This document shows positions 1 through 11,710 of a stretch of 64,000 nucleotides of DNA, piece after piece (within the stretch, counting starts at the first letter, position 1; the number at the start of each line of letters is the position of its first letter). The translations under genes were made by a program, and so were the position numbers. Below the pieces are notes generated by a model, which worked only from the letters and a program-made list of their open reading frames with translations, was not told the DNA's origin and did no database searches. Origin of the DNA: Canna indica (taxonomy: Eukaryota > Streptophyta > Magnoliopsida > Zingiberales > Cannaceae); the NCBI GenBank assembly GCA_034359265.1, contig CP136891.1:10182501-10246500 (forward strand). The letters are read 5' to 3'.

Positions 1-880
1 CCGTTAAGCGCTTACGGGTGGGCACAATAAGTCTCGATAACTCGATCAAGAGCATTTATCTAGCTCAATAAGCGCTCAAATCACGCACTAAAGACCACGC
101 CGTATTAAACGAAAGTCAAGCAAAACTACAGAATGAAACCCCACCATCGATCCATCACAAAAACCGAAGTGACAGAAATCGAGAAAAGCGAACAGAGCAG
201 GCAACGTGCACTGTAAGATACCAGTTTGCCCGATTCGGAGATAAAGCCGCGGCAAAATGATCCAAGCTCTGATGCTTCACAGCGAGAAGGATAGGGTTTC
301 CGACTCCCAAGCTCCGAATCGCGATCCACGAGGGTTTTGAGGTTCACGGAGGAGTGGGAGAAGCTGAGGTTGAATAAAATCCACCAAGGGTTTTGAGATT
401 CTCTGAAATAGCCATCGGCCGTGGATCTCGTTTGGTGGCGCAGATTAGAGTCCACGTGCGAGGCGATGGTGGGAATTGGATTCTAAAACATGATGCGGTG
501 TTGGAGCGGATCGGGGTTGTGGGAGACCGGGGATTGGAAAGGATTCTTTGAACTACGACAACGAACACGAGATGTGACCGTGGGCGCAAGCACATGCGCG
601 CGAGGCACTTTTCGTTGTCTTCATCGTGACTCATCCGGTAACGACGAGCATTTGGTTCAGCGAGGGGGATTTGAAATTTCAGGGGATTCAAAAATCTTGC
701 TGCGGTGTGTAAGTGTGTTCGAAACGTGGCAGCGGAGGAAGAGAATGCCGCCATGTTTGAATTTTACATCGGTTACGACAGTGGTAACATGTACAGCTGA
801 AACACACCTCGTAAGTTTCGATGAGTGACGTGGCCTTCGTGATTCGTGAACCCAATCTATAGAGGCATCGTATTTCTTTC
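1..880 (-). other. unresolved CG-rich block, possibly the 5' end of a gene leaving the left edge
   Basis: Roughly 290-680 is clearly richer in C, G and CpG than the AT-rich DNA that follows, as is usual for plant promoters and first exons. Two minus-strand frames stay open (344-754 and 126-455). The longer one begins with a Ser/Ala/Arg-rich stretch like an organelle-targeting peptide, but I recognise no domain and see no clean splice-defined exon. It may be the 5' UTR and first exon of a minus-strand gene whose body lies to the left of the window. The plus-strand frame at 490-828 looks like a shadow. No product is proposed. Confidence 0.25.
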
Positions 881-882
881 AT

Positions 883-1690
883 AAAATATTGTGTAAGGTT
901 CAGAAATTAAGCAGTTTATTAAATAGGATAAAAGAAAATGGGATAAAAAACATTGCATTGGAATTGTGAAATCGCAAATTATTGGATTTTCCAGGTAATC
1001 ATTTGTTATTTAAAATTAGAAAAGTCAAGGAATTTTCGTTGAATTATATGATTCATTTGTGTTTATGTGAGTCACAGGTAATATATTGATTATAACAAAT
1101 AGTCAAATATCATACATAAATACATAACATTACAACCACATTAAAATAATATGATACAAATTATATATATATATATAGTAATATTTCTTTATTCTCAATT
1201 TAGTAATATTTATTTTTTGAGCATAATAGTATTTCTTTATTAATGATTACATGAAAAATACATTGTGATATCCTATGTGAACTTTATATTCCAACTATAT
1301 AAGAAAGACAAATTCACAATATAAGAATTATATCCTACCAAATGAGTTGTGATTTCCATACTGATTTCATAGGAACATAAAACTATCATACTAAATGAGG
1401 TCTAATAAATGCATGTTCAAAACCCAGTGATGAGATTTGTTGCTGATACATAACACATTGATGATTCTCGTTTTAGCATAATCAGATAAAAGATGGCAGA
1501 CACCATCTGATACAGATACATGAAATGGCTTGACAAAAAAACACCATTGGGGCAAAAACAAAAATGCATATTCATCAAAATAAGCGTCATGCTTTGTTAG
1601 ACGATGATACTCTCAACACTTGTAGCTAAAATCTACGGTGACAAAGCTTCAGCCATTTAGCTCCATTTTAAGACATGTCTATTGATTCCA
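883..1690. other. intergenic and 3' flank of the SAP gene
   Basis: AT-rich DNA without coding signal. A short AT dinucleotide run lies at about 1165-1178. The right part is probably the 3' UTR of the minus-strand SAP-domain gene. Confidence 0.5.
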
Positions 1691-4600
1691 CTATGCTTCA
1701 TCCTTCAACCGTGCAATCAGTTCATCCTGTACAGGAAAAAAAAAAAATACCAGTGTTTCAGAGCTACCCTGATTATGCATGTGCGAAGAAATAAGTGTGC
1801 TATGCTCGAAAGGAAGGGTTAGCTTCAGCCAAAATGATTGTCTGAGATAGTCGAAGGACCATTATTAAAATTTTAAATATGATCATAGAATAAGTGGCAT
1901 AGTTCAAAAAAAAAAAAAAAGAGAGAGAATGCAAAAAAAAAACATTAAGGCTTATATGATAATGTAGCAGGACGTAGTCCTTGCCTTCTTCCCTCTTGTT
2001 GGGAGTCCTCTATCCTTCAAAAGTGCACGCAATCGCTCTACAGTCATTGTCTGAAGAGTATTTTCAGAAAATCCATTACTTGAGCTCCCTATTAAACAAA
2101 AAAAATGGTGGTAAAATAACAATTTGAAGAACATTTTACCTTAAAGAATTAGTCAATGAAATAAAATTAGCAAAAAAATTGAGTTCATGTTGCACATGCA
2201 TCATTCTAATGAGAGTTTTTTTCTTGAAACTACAAAAGATTAATCGTGCAATTTAATGCATAAGGCCTAAAATGATGCATGTTTATCCATCAACATAAAA
2301 CAACTAAAAATGGACAGGAATATGAAATTTTATGGAAATACCTCGATGGTTACTAGTAGATGCAGATGTAGATTTGGCCTTTTTGGGCGGAGGCTTCCCT
2401 TCTGCAGTTCTCACAGATCTAGCAAAGAAAATAGTGAACGATATATTTATTAGCTGAATAGGCCAAACAATGCATCAGCATACAATTCCATCAATGAACA
2501 AAGAAAAGAAATAATAGAGTCCTGTCAAGTTTCCTTTAACTTCTTCTGAAAATGATGATGCTGGCAGACAGAAAATTGAAACTAAATTTTGAGGATGTGA
2601 ACAACCTACATTGCCTGCAACTTTCTACTACAGAAAAATAGACATATATGCCCAACGAGAAAGGCAAATATCAGTGACTTGTATCTGTCAGTAACCGTCC
2701 ATTTTAGCACTGTGGCACATTGGTCATTGTATGCTACTGGATTGCAACACTAACAGGATAGATTGTAAGAGTATGATCAATAGGAAGTTCATTGAAATTA
2801 GTCTATCATGCTAGCAAAGGAACTTCCATAGAAGTTCAAATAAGTCCAGTGGGGATTGCACCAAAAATCAATACCAGAGGTAGCCAATTTACAGATTAGC
2901 AAGAGAAGTAAAGAATGCATGTGTGTGGTACTGTGGTGCATGTAAAGAGTAGGAGTATGCATCTTTATTCTTTAAAGTAAAAAAACCAAAAAAATAAAAT
3001 CAATACCTTTTGCCAGTGGCGATCCCTGTAGCAGATTTAGAAAGTAAATCTTTAAGATCACCCTTTTGTTTGTTGTTTTGAAGAGCTCTGATCAATATAT
3101 TTGTTGTGTTTGTCTTGATTAATTGCCCCTCTACAGAACGAAAAAGAACAATGTAAATCATCATATAAGAAACAAAATTAGTAACAATTATCAACTTTCC
3201 CAAAGTAATGAGAAATGAAGAATAATTGATCCACGAAGTAACTCCACTTGTAATAAATTTATAGAAGAATATGGAGAAAATGTACATTCTACACATCTAA
3301 CGAAACAAGTCATCAGACGTAGTTGTGTTACTCCACCAAAGCACTAAGAAGGGAAAATGAATGTATGAGAAGAGAACATGAATGGAAATGGGGGTGGGGG
3401 GGGGACTGAATAGCATGTTACAAAGTGATATGACCTACAGGTACAACAGCCAACCAAGATCACAAGCAAATCGACGTGGACCTGAAATTAGTACTTTGAT
3501 ATTCAAGTTCCATTGTCATTACGATTTAAAAAAACAAAAACACGACTGTTCTAAGTATGTTCATAGCAAACTGATATTTAGAGTTTTGAGACAAAGCACC
3601 ATTCCAACTATATGTTGATAGCATAATAACGGCAGCAAAAAGAAACCATGTTAATTTGTAGAGTTATATTGAGTGAATTACTTAAGAACTTGGCACCTCG
3701 TCATATAACAAGGGAAAAGACAAAAAATTAACGTTTGGTATGTGGGCTTTTAGTTTTCCATGTCATGGAAATTGAAATGAATGTTTCAAGACAAGCTGCT
3801 TCTGGAATCCTGGGTCGACGGAATTTCATTGGATTCAATTCGCAAAACAAGTTTTATTTCCTGCCATGAATGGGTTACAACAACCCATCGAGGATATGGG
3901 GGTTGTCTAAGTCCGAGGATTGGGTTTCTTATGGTATAAATTTAATAGTCGACCAATACGAATGCAATTTTTCAACAATTTGTATTACTGAACATGATTT
4001 CTAAAAAACAACATTTAATATTAGTAGGAACGATCTTTACTATGATTATTTATTTCCTAGCATTTATAACTCACAAGAATAAATTTTCTAGGATTTCAAA
4101 ACCCAAATACCAAATGAGCCGTTAGACCTAGGAGGACGCAGTGACTAACGAGTGATATGGTTATCAAAAAATGATACTCTTGATGCTATTATCTTCCTTT
4201 TAGTCATGATATAAGTGTACCCTCTGTTGTCTACCTCCTGTATTTTTTCTTCTTCTTTCCATTTGAAATAATGACTAGCACAAATTGGAAAACTGTTAGC
4301 CAAAGTTAAAACATGAATCACAATGTTCCTATATTTTCTCAAACAGCCCAATAAAAAACGGAAGTGAATAATAAAAGCATGCATATGCTTAACCCAAGCT
4401 ATAATTTCTCGCCACAAAAAGGAGCACTTCGCAGGTATACATCACACAGAAATTAAGTCTTTCAAAGTAGAGGATACAGATGAATGTGAATGAAGGAATC
4501 TATCGGATCGAGAAGACGGGAGAGAAGAACAAATACAGCCGAGGAAAGAAACTGGGGGTGGCACGAACCTGGTGGCGCCGTGTCATGATCGCACAAATAC

Positions 4601-4866
4601 ACCCGAATACCACCCTACAATCGCCATAAACCATCAGAAAAATGGCACGAAGCAGTCCGCATAAATTAAAGCAAGGATCTTTCCAATTAAGGAAGCGAAT
4701 AAAATATAGGGTTTTGCAGTACCAGGTTGGAGGAGAGAACGGGGGAGGAGAAGAGCCCACGGGACGGTAGGCCGGAGAGGTACTTGGAGGCCGTATTATC
4801 AGGTGGCGGCGACGCGGCTCCTTTCGCGGCCCGCGCCTTCGGGGCGGGGGAGCCCTCCGACTCCAT
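1691..4866 (-). CDS. SAP-domain protein, about 175 aa, six exons
   Basis: Exons in coding order: 4866-4723, 4192-4150, 3130-3007, 2418-2342, 2088-1985, 1726-1691. Phases close exactly (528 nt with stop). The start codon lies in a CG-rich first exon coding a Pro/Ala/Lys-rich head and a SKYLSGLPSRGLFSS motif. Exon 3 carries IKTNTTNILIRAL, exon 4 a basic PPPKKAK stretch resembling a nuclear signal. The C-terminus (about residues 145-175, TVERLRALLKDRGLPTRGKK followed by DELIARLKDEA) is a SAP motif, a two-helix DNA or RNA-binding fold of chromatin and RNA-processing proteins. The SAP motif is split by an intron with a GC-AG border (AAG|GCAAGG at 1985/1984). Exon 2 (43 nt) is the least certain, because its acceptor has a poor pyrimidine tract, but it is the only nearby choice that keeps phase. 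A nuclear role is inferred; the precise function is not recognised. Confidence 0.82.
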
Positions 4867-5511
4867 CTTTTACCAGGCTTTGGAGTGAAAACTGGGGCGA
4901 CGAAAACGGGAGCTTCTCAGTTCTCACCGCGCCCGACGGTACATCTAAATAAAAAGAATGCATGTTGAACCGTTCTACGGTTCGGGATTAGACCCTTAAA
5001 TCGGTTTCTTTTTTGAGCCGCCGACCTACTTCGCAAGGTTTTGCCTGTCCTAAATAAAAAGAATGCATGCTCCGCGAGATTGGGTTTGAGGGCTCCATGG
5101 ACTTGCATGTCAAATGTAGACATATAACTCCAAAATTACTTATCTAAACTCGTTTATTATCGTGTTGAGTTGTGTCACGTTATCTTGTGTCAAATTTTGT
5201 CGACTCTTGATGAACTTCACTGAGTCACTGACTAATAAGAACTATATGCATGGTACGAGGATAATTTATAATCACTTAATTTGTCGACAATATTACTCAT
5301 ATTGAAGTCACATTTTGATAATATAATATTTTTTTCTGCCTCAAAAATTCATGTGTGTATACATTTATCTGAATTTAAATTCTCGCATATTAAAAAATAA
5401 TTTATAGCAATGTTAATCTCACTCTTATAGCCGATATTAATGGATGTTATCAATCTACGATTGTCATCGAATAAAATGGAAAGTTGACGAAGTGTTAAAG
5501 TTTTCTGAAGC
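4867..5511. other. promoter side of the SAP gene and spacer
   Basis: The sequence just upstream of the SAP-gene start is CG-rich and falls off to AT-rich DNA by 5120. A 20-bp direct repeat (ctaaataaaaagaatgcatg) occurs at 4945-4964 and 5050-5069, 105 bp apart. No gene seen. Confidence 0.45.
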
Positions 5512-5856
5512 TTGATTGTTAAAAAATTAATGGGTCTAACTCACCCCAAAAGCTAGCTCGTGATGAGAAGATTGTCCATACTATTTAAATGCTACATTGG
5601 CCATATTTTTAACCAATGTGAGACTTTAACACACTTTTCTCACACCCATGATTGGACAGGTGGAGCGTGGAGTTTTGCAAGACTGGACATCTGCGGATGG
5701 CACAATATCAACCATAGATTTGGCTCTGATACCATGTCAAGAAATTAATGAGCCTAACTCATCACAAAAATTAACTCATGAGGAGAGGGTTGCTTAAACT
5801 ATTTAAATGTTACTTTAGCCATATAATTTTAACCAATGTTGGACTTTAACATTGAT
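5512..5856 (-). mobile_element. complete TRIM (terminal-repeat retrotransposon in miniature)
   Basis: Two direct terminal repeats, 5517-5631 (115 bp) and 5735-5851 (117 bp), both start TGT and end ACA and are clearly similar though diverged. They flank an internal region of only about 103 bp. Next to the right repeat lies 5721-5734, whose complement TGGTATCAGAGCCA is the initiator-Met-tRNA primer-binding site used by many plant LTR elements, so the element reads on the minus strand. A 5-bp target duplication (ttgat) sits at 5512-5516 and 5852-5856. No coding capacity, so it depends on enzymes supplied in trans. The open frame across it (5560-5748) is not a gene. Confidence 0.93.
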
Positions 5857-7303
5857 GAAATCGATGGCTTGAAAGTACTTCATGTATTTATCAGTATTAT
5901 TGATTATTGTTAAGAGCTAGACAATCACTATTGGTGGAAGAAGGAAAGTAATACTTGTATTGCTTTGATTTACATTGGATGAACGAAAAATGAATAAACT
6001 AAAACGATTGTCCTTTCTGAAAGTTACCGCGAGGGATAGAGCTGATGTGGCTAAGTGAGGTATAGTGGACATTTAACTTGCCGACGTGGCCAATGCGGCA
6101 TCGTATCTTGAATCAAAAAAACTATTGATTTTAATGATGGGTTTATCATTTTCCATTGTTACGAAATTCCTTCATTGTAGTGATCTCGCTTTTGTGTTGA
6201 GCCACAACGCAAACTCAACTCATGCACATGGGTAAAGAAAGAGAGTGAGAGGTTTAGGCTACTCGACATCCTCTTCAAAAATGAATTCAATGTTGAGATA
6301 ATACATGAGATGTGATCATCATTGCTCTTATTACAACGTATAAAACATTGTTAGCTGCATGGAGTTATTCGTAGAAGAAATATGCCTCGTGAGGTAATTT
6401 ATATTGCATGCATCATGGATGACTTGAGCATGATTTTAATTTGTGTGTTATCTTGCTCATTTGATCCCGATAGCGTGATCGTAGCTTGCATTAATCACTT
6501 CCTATTACCTTCAACTAAATCTTATGTTGGTCCAAAATAATATTTTGTAATGAGTTGTCTCCGATTTATTTTACACAGGACTCGATAAAATAATATGTAT
6601 ATCAATTGAAATATCCTTACGTATGTTTTAAAAATATAAATGTACATCCGACAATGTACGGAAATTTATATTTGAATGTTCATATAAATAGTATTGGACA
6701 AAATAAAACATATAAATTAATTATAGTCGAACTAAATAAGTAAGTAATAGAAACTAAAACAATAGAAAACACATTTGAGAAAAATTAGTGTTTAAATATA
6801 CTATAACAAAATAATAATATTATTAAATGATAGTATAAATCAATACAGTCAAAATAGAAGGTAAAATGAAAAAGTAAAAGTGTCACTACAAAATAGTTAA
6901 AATTTTGATGTCGTTGGTATTTACATTTGACCGCATGCAAAAGTGACAAAAGTGAGTTGAAAAAGTGGGAAGTCGATATTTTACATTATGATTGGCGGGC
7001 GCCATGATTAAAAATCATATAACATATATAGGTGCCTCGGCTCCCTTTAAATGCAACTGGTATGTGTTGAAATTCTATTTTTAAAAAAAATTATGATTTT
7101 TGAAATTTTTTGGAATTGACATATCGACGCCTCAACTTTCTTTTACATTATTATTTTTTCACGATTAATAAATAAATAAATAAATAAATATAATATAATA
7201 TTTTTCTCTTTCATTATGTTTTAGATTCAAACCCATTTGATGCATGAAATCATGAGACTCGATCGAAACACTTCTATTAACGACAACAAGTCAACAAAAG
7301 ATT

Positions 7304-7341
<38 letters not shown>

Positions 7342-8850
7342 GTGGGTAATTATTTAAGAAAACGACAAACGTGAACTTCGATCGAAGATCTTCTATTAAC
7401 AACAATAAAAGCTTTTACTAGCTAAGCTAACTGATATATCAGCGTTAATATTGAGTCGAATAGGGTAAACTCAGTTGTCATCTATTTACGTATTAACATC
7501 AAGAACAATAATTATATACGTAAACTCTAAGATAGTGTTTGGTGCAATACCTTGCAAATTATCAAATAATCTAAATTATCTTTTCAAATAAATTATCACT
7601 AAAAAAATTGCCGACGATGTAGAATATAATATTTGGCATGCACAAATAATATTATGATAAGATTACTAGAATTCAACATAGACATGTTTGATATAACAAA
7701 TAGTTTATCAAGTAATAAGATATACTTTACTAAAATACCATTTTTATAAATATATTATAATATTATTTAATATATTATAATAAATTATATTATATTAGTA
7801 TAATAATATATAATAATATAATATATAAAATAATTCAATATAATATGTATTATAATATATAATATAATCTATATACTATATACAATATTATATAATATAT
7901 AATATTATAAAATATATATTATATCATGAGAGTAGTCGTAGGAGGCGAACATCCTCTTTTTGGAAAGACGAGACAAATGACTTGTAAAAAAATTAGAGTT
8001 TAAGGTGAATAATTTTATCCAAAAAATAATTTAAGATTACCATTCTAGAGATAATTCACATAGACACTCTCCTTTTGAGTAATTTAGATTACCACTTTGA
8101 TGTCAATCTAGATTATCAAGACAATTCACATTATATGCACAACAACACAAGAGATACATCAAATAAAGTAGCGTGTAGAGTTTAAATAATTTAAAGATAA
8201 AATTGCGAGGAATTTGAATAGGTGTGGGACCAAGGTAACGTGTGAGGTTCGAGGTACCATACTCCTCCAAATAATATATATATATTTTTTAAAAAGTACA
8301 AAGTAAAAAAAAAACATCTTACAATTCAAACACTGCAAGCCCCCTTGATTTCCACATAGAATAGATGGTATCTTTTTACATAACAATAAATTAGACCGGC
8401 AATTATCTAAAAATATATACTTTCTCTAAACTCATAAAAAAAATCATCAGAAACACAACGCATATATCAGATTATATGTTCCTCTCTAGGTAAGGAGTCG
8501 AAGAAATCCGGACAAATCCTGATTTATTACTCATCGAGAAATTAGTCATCTCTTCGGAGAAGAATGCTTTACTGGTTCAATTTACCTGCTCTTCTTCTGC
8601 TTGAGTTCAATTACCATTTCGCCAAATCCACAAAAAAGCAAGTACATACGATTTCCACATCAGAATTAGGAGCTATTTCCATTACAACAAGTCGAAAGTA
8701 ACGGTAGAGAGTTCAATAAATCAATTCGGCATTTCCCCAAACAAGATGCGGACATTATGATGCGCACATGAGCCTCAGAAACCATGCGATTCAAGCAAAG
8801 GAGGATCTGGCGTTTACATCAAGGGAATGGATTCGGCGTCCCAGGCCGGG
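5857..8850. other. AT-rich intergenic DNA with simple repeats
   Basis: No gene recognised. Contains an AAAT run near 7165-7190, an (AT)n microsatellite at about 7304-7339, and an extremely AT-rich block of TATAATA variants at about 7735-7925. The last few hundred bases (about 8460-8850) are less AT-rich and probably contain the 3' UTR of the minus-strand DUF3339 gene. Confidence 0.5.
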
Positions 8851-9060
8851 TTAGCCGGTGTAGACGTGGACGCCGACCGCGAGGATGAAGATGGCGGTGA
8901 GGGCGAAGAAGATGATGGAGTGGACGAAGATGGCGATGCCGCTGGTCTGCAGCGTGCCGAACTCCACCAGCTTCCCCTTGCCGGGGATCTGGAACAGCAG
9001 CCCCGGCGACAGCAGCACGAAGAGCACCACCGCTACGAACACCGGCCCCCAGTCCGCCAT
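8851..9060 (-). CDS. DUF3339 small membrane protein, 69 aa
   Basis: An uninterrupted minus-strand frame with the typical start MADWGPVFVAVVLFVLLSPG, a short hydrophilic middle (IPGKGKLVEFG, then LQTSG) and a second hydrophobic segment (IAIFVHSIIFFALTAIFILA) ending in HVYTG. This two-helix pattern and the length of 69 residues match the plant DUF3339 family, whose members are nearly always 65-75 aa and of unknown biochemical function. The start codon is at 9060, with Pro/CT-rich 5' sequence (9061-9200) reading like a 5' UTR. Membrane location is inferred from the two hydrophobic segments. The longer frames overlapping on the plus strand (8827-9292) are antisense shadows. Confidence 0.95.
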   Translation of the reverse strand: MADWGPVFVAVVLFVLLSPGLLFQIPGKGKLVEFGTLQTSGIAIFVHSIIFFALTAIFILAVGVHVYTG

Positions 9061-10690
9061 ATGTTCTCTCCTCTTCCTCGGTCTTTGCTACAGGGACTCG
9101 GTGAGCGCAAGGGGAGGTGGGGGGGGGGAGAGAGATATGGGGGATGGGAAAGGAAACAACAAAAGGGGGAAAAGGAGCAGCAGCACCACCACCACCACCT
9201 TAACCACCGCGCATCGCTTCCAGCTTTGGGTCGGTGCGCGCAAGACGACGACAGCAGACGCGGTGGCTTTTGATGCAACTCGCCTTAATTGATTGGGTCC
9301 ACGTCAGCGAGAAATTGACGCATCGCCCAACCACTACTTCGGCGGCCAAACACCGATAAATAAGTCGGACTCCTTCGGCCGACAAAATGTGGTATCGCTT
9401 TAATTTTACGGTAAATTTATTTTTTGCTCTTAAGCCGATATAAATACTGGTGAAATAATGAATGGCGTTGTCATATTCGTCCCGATAAAATTGACCAAGA
9501 ACATTTGACATGTGATGGGAGAATTAGGCTAAGTAGTACATGAACTGGATTTGCTCAGGTGATTGATTTTTTTCCTTAAAAAATACAATACATGTTCCTA
9601 AATATTATATATATAGTCTATTTTTCCTATAAATAATGTATTTTGAATTAGATTAGATATAAGATATCATTTGTTATTTTTTTCTTCTTACTTGTGTAGT
9701 TCATTAAGCGCATGTTTGTTTTGCTAGATTTAAAGGACATATATGATTAGAAAAATCTTATCTAATATTTGTATCAAACATCATATTTCAAAAATAATTA
9801 ATATAATCAAATTTAATCGTGAATATAGTGCCCTAATATATCCACGTGAGGGTGGGAATTAGTGAAAATTGAAGAATATATATATTAAAAATAAAAATTA
9901 ACTTGATTTTAAAAACGATGAATATAATTAAATTTAATCAACGAGTAGACAAGGGTGGGAGAAGAAAAATGAAGAAAATTATGTTTTTAGGGAAAAAACA
10001 AAAAAACACTTTTATTTTGGGAGAAAAGATGCATTATATTGAAAATTATAAAAACATTTTCTTATTATAGAGTTAAACTTTTAAGAGATCACCCGTGGAG
10101 AAAATAGCATTTGTGTATTTTTCATATATTTATCCGAAATTTTCCCTCTTTGTCAGGATTATATCTCTTAATACTGCATGTATCGAAATGCTAGGAACAA
10201 AGAACAAAACTTTGAATGGGCCGATGATCTCCTGGCTTTGTCAACATTATAGTCAGTGACTTGTGATTTTGTAATTTAGCTGCTGTAGATTTTTTAATGC
10301 TGATTAATATATATTGTTTTTGGTAAAAATGTACAATTAATTTCATGTTTTATACACCGAGTGCATCGTCTTTGGTCATTGACGATAAATAATTCCCTCC
10401 ACCGATACCATGGATATTAATTAGATGTTTCCATTATTATATGCATATATAATAATGATATACGATCACTTCTATTGTTCGACATGAATTATTCGCCGAA
10501 TGAAATAATACGATTTGCTCGTTAAAAATTCGTCGGGTTAACCACTCCATATCGTCTATTACGAATGCAATATTTTCTAGTAATTTAACATTTCAAGATA
10601 AAAAACGACTCTAATATATATATAATAAACGGCTCATTTTCGCTTAAATTCTTTCCCATTTTTTTAAATTTATTTTTATTTTTATCCATT
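9061..10690. other. DUF3339 upstream region and AT-rich spacer
   Basis: The first 250 bases are CT/CG-rich on the coding (minus) strand, consistent with promoter and 5' UTR of the DUF3339 gene. The rest is AT-rich with no recognisable gene. A transposon-end-like phrase (gcatgtttgttttgctag) occurs near 9710 without a detectable partner. Confidence 0.4.
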
Positions 10691-11710
10691 TTATTTTTAC
10701 ACAATCCCTCACATTTTTTTCACTTTCTTCACCTAAAATTTTTCTCCTAAATTTTTTCTTCCAAATTTTTACCCTATTTAAATTTATAATAATTTTTTTT
10801 CCCACTTTTTTTCTCTGTATGCACATATTTTGATATGTTTAATTTTGTATTGATTATTTTTTGAATAATAATTATAAATATTTTTTATTTATTGAAGTTT
10901 TTATATTAGTTTTTGAATTTCGATTTTTTTTTATTTTGTTATTGAAAAATAGTATTTCAAAACCAAAAAATTTTATACAATTTAGAATAATTTATATCTT
11001 ATTTTTCTATTTTTTCTATTTATTATTTTATACTTATATTTTATTTTATTTTTATCCATAAAAATCTTATTATTTTTGCTTTTTTAAAAATTTGTTTTGA
11101 TTATTGAAATTCACATAAATTAATTTTTTAATGTATAATAATTATTTTAATATTTATAAAAAATATTATTTTTTCTTTATTTTTCAAAAAATTAAATAAT
11201 TTCAAATTTCTTATATATATATATATATACAACATATTATTCTCCCCTAAACTTTCTCCCCTTAAATTTATGTCAATTTACTCGTCTAAATTTTTTCCTT
11301 TCAAATTTTTATCCCACTTAAATTTGGAATAAAAGTTTTTACCCCATTTATTTTCTCTATATGCATCTATTTTGATATTTTTAATTTTATATTTATTATT
11401 ATTTGAATAATAATTATAAATATTTTTTATTTATTGAAGTTTTTTATATTAGTTTTTGGATTTTGAATTATCATTTTTTTGGGTTTATTAATGAAAAATA
11501 GTATTTCAAAATCAAAAAAAATTATGTAGCTTAGAATAATTTAAATATTTTATATTTTATATTTTTATTATGTTATCATATATTTATATTATATTTAATT
11601 TTATCCATAAAAATATTATTATTTTTGTATTTTTTACTTTTTGATCATTAAAATATATATAATTTAATTTTTTAATGTATATAATTAGTTTTTATATTAT
11701 TTTTGTATTT
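10690..11710. repeat. diverged tandem duplication, period about 540 bp
   Basis: Two blocks, about 10700-11170 and 11250-11710, share the same order of phrases: ctccTaaattttttc, a cccactt/ccccatt-ttctctrtatgca stretch, then ttgaataataattataaat (starting 10861 and 11403), then gaaaaatagtatttcaaaa. Offset is about 542 bp. Composition is close to 85 percent A+T. The open frames within are products of this composition. Confidence 0.7.

Noticed and set aside
8827..9292. Plus-strand acidic and His-rich frames at the DUF3339 locus
   Set aside because: They are antisense to a clear DUF3339 protein and its 5' UTR.
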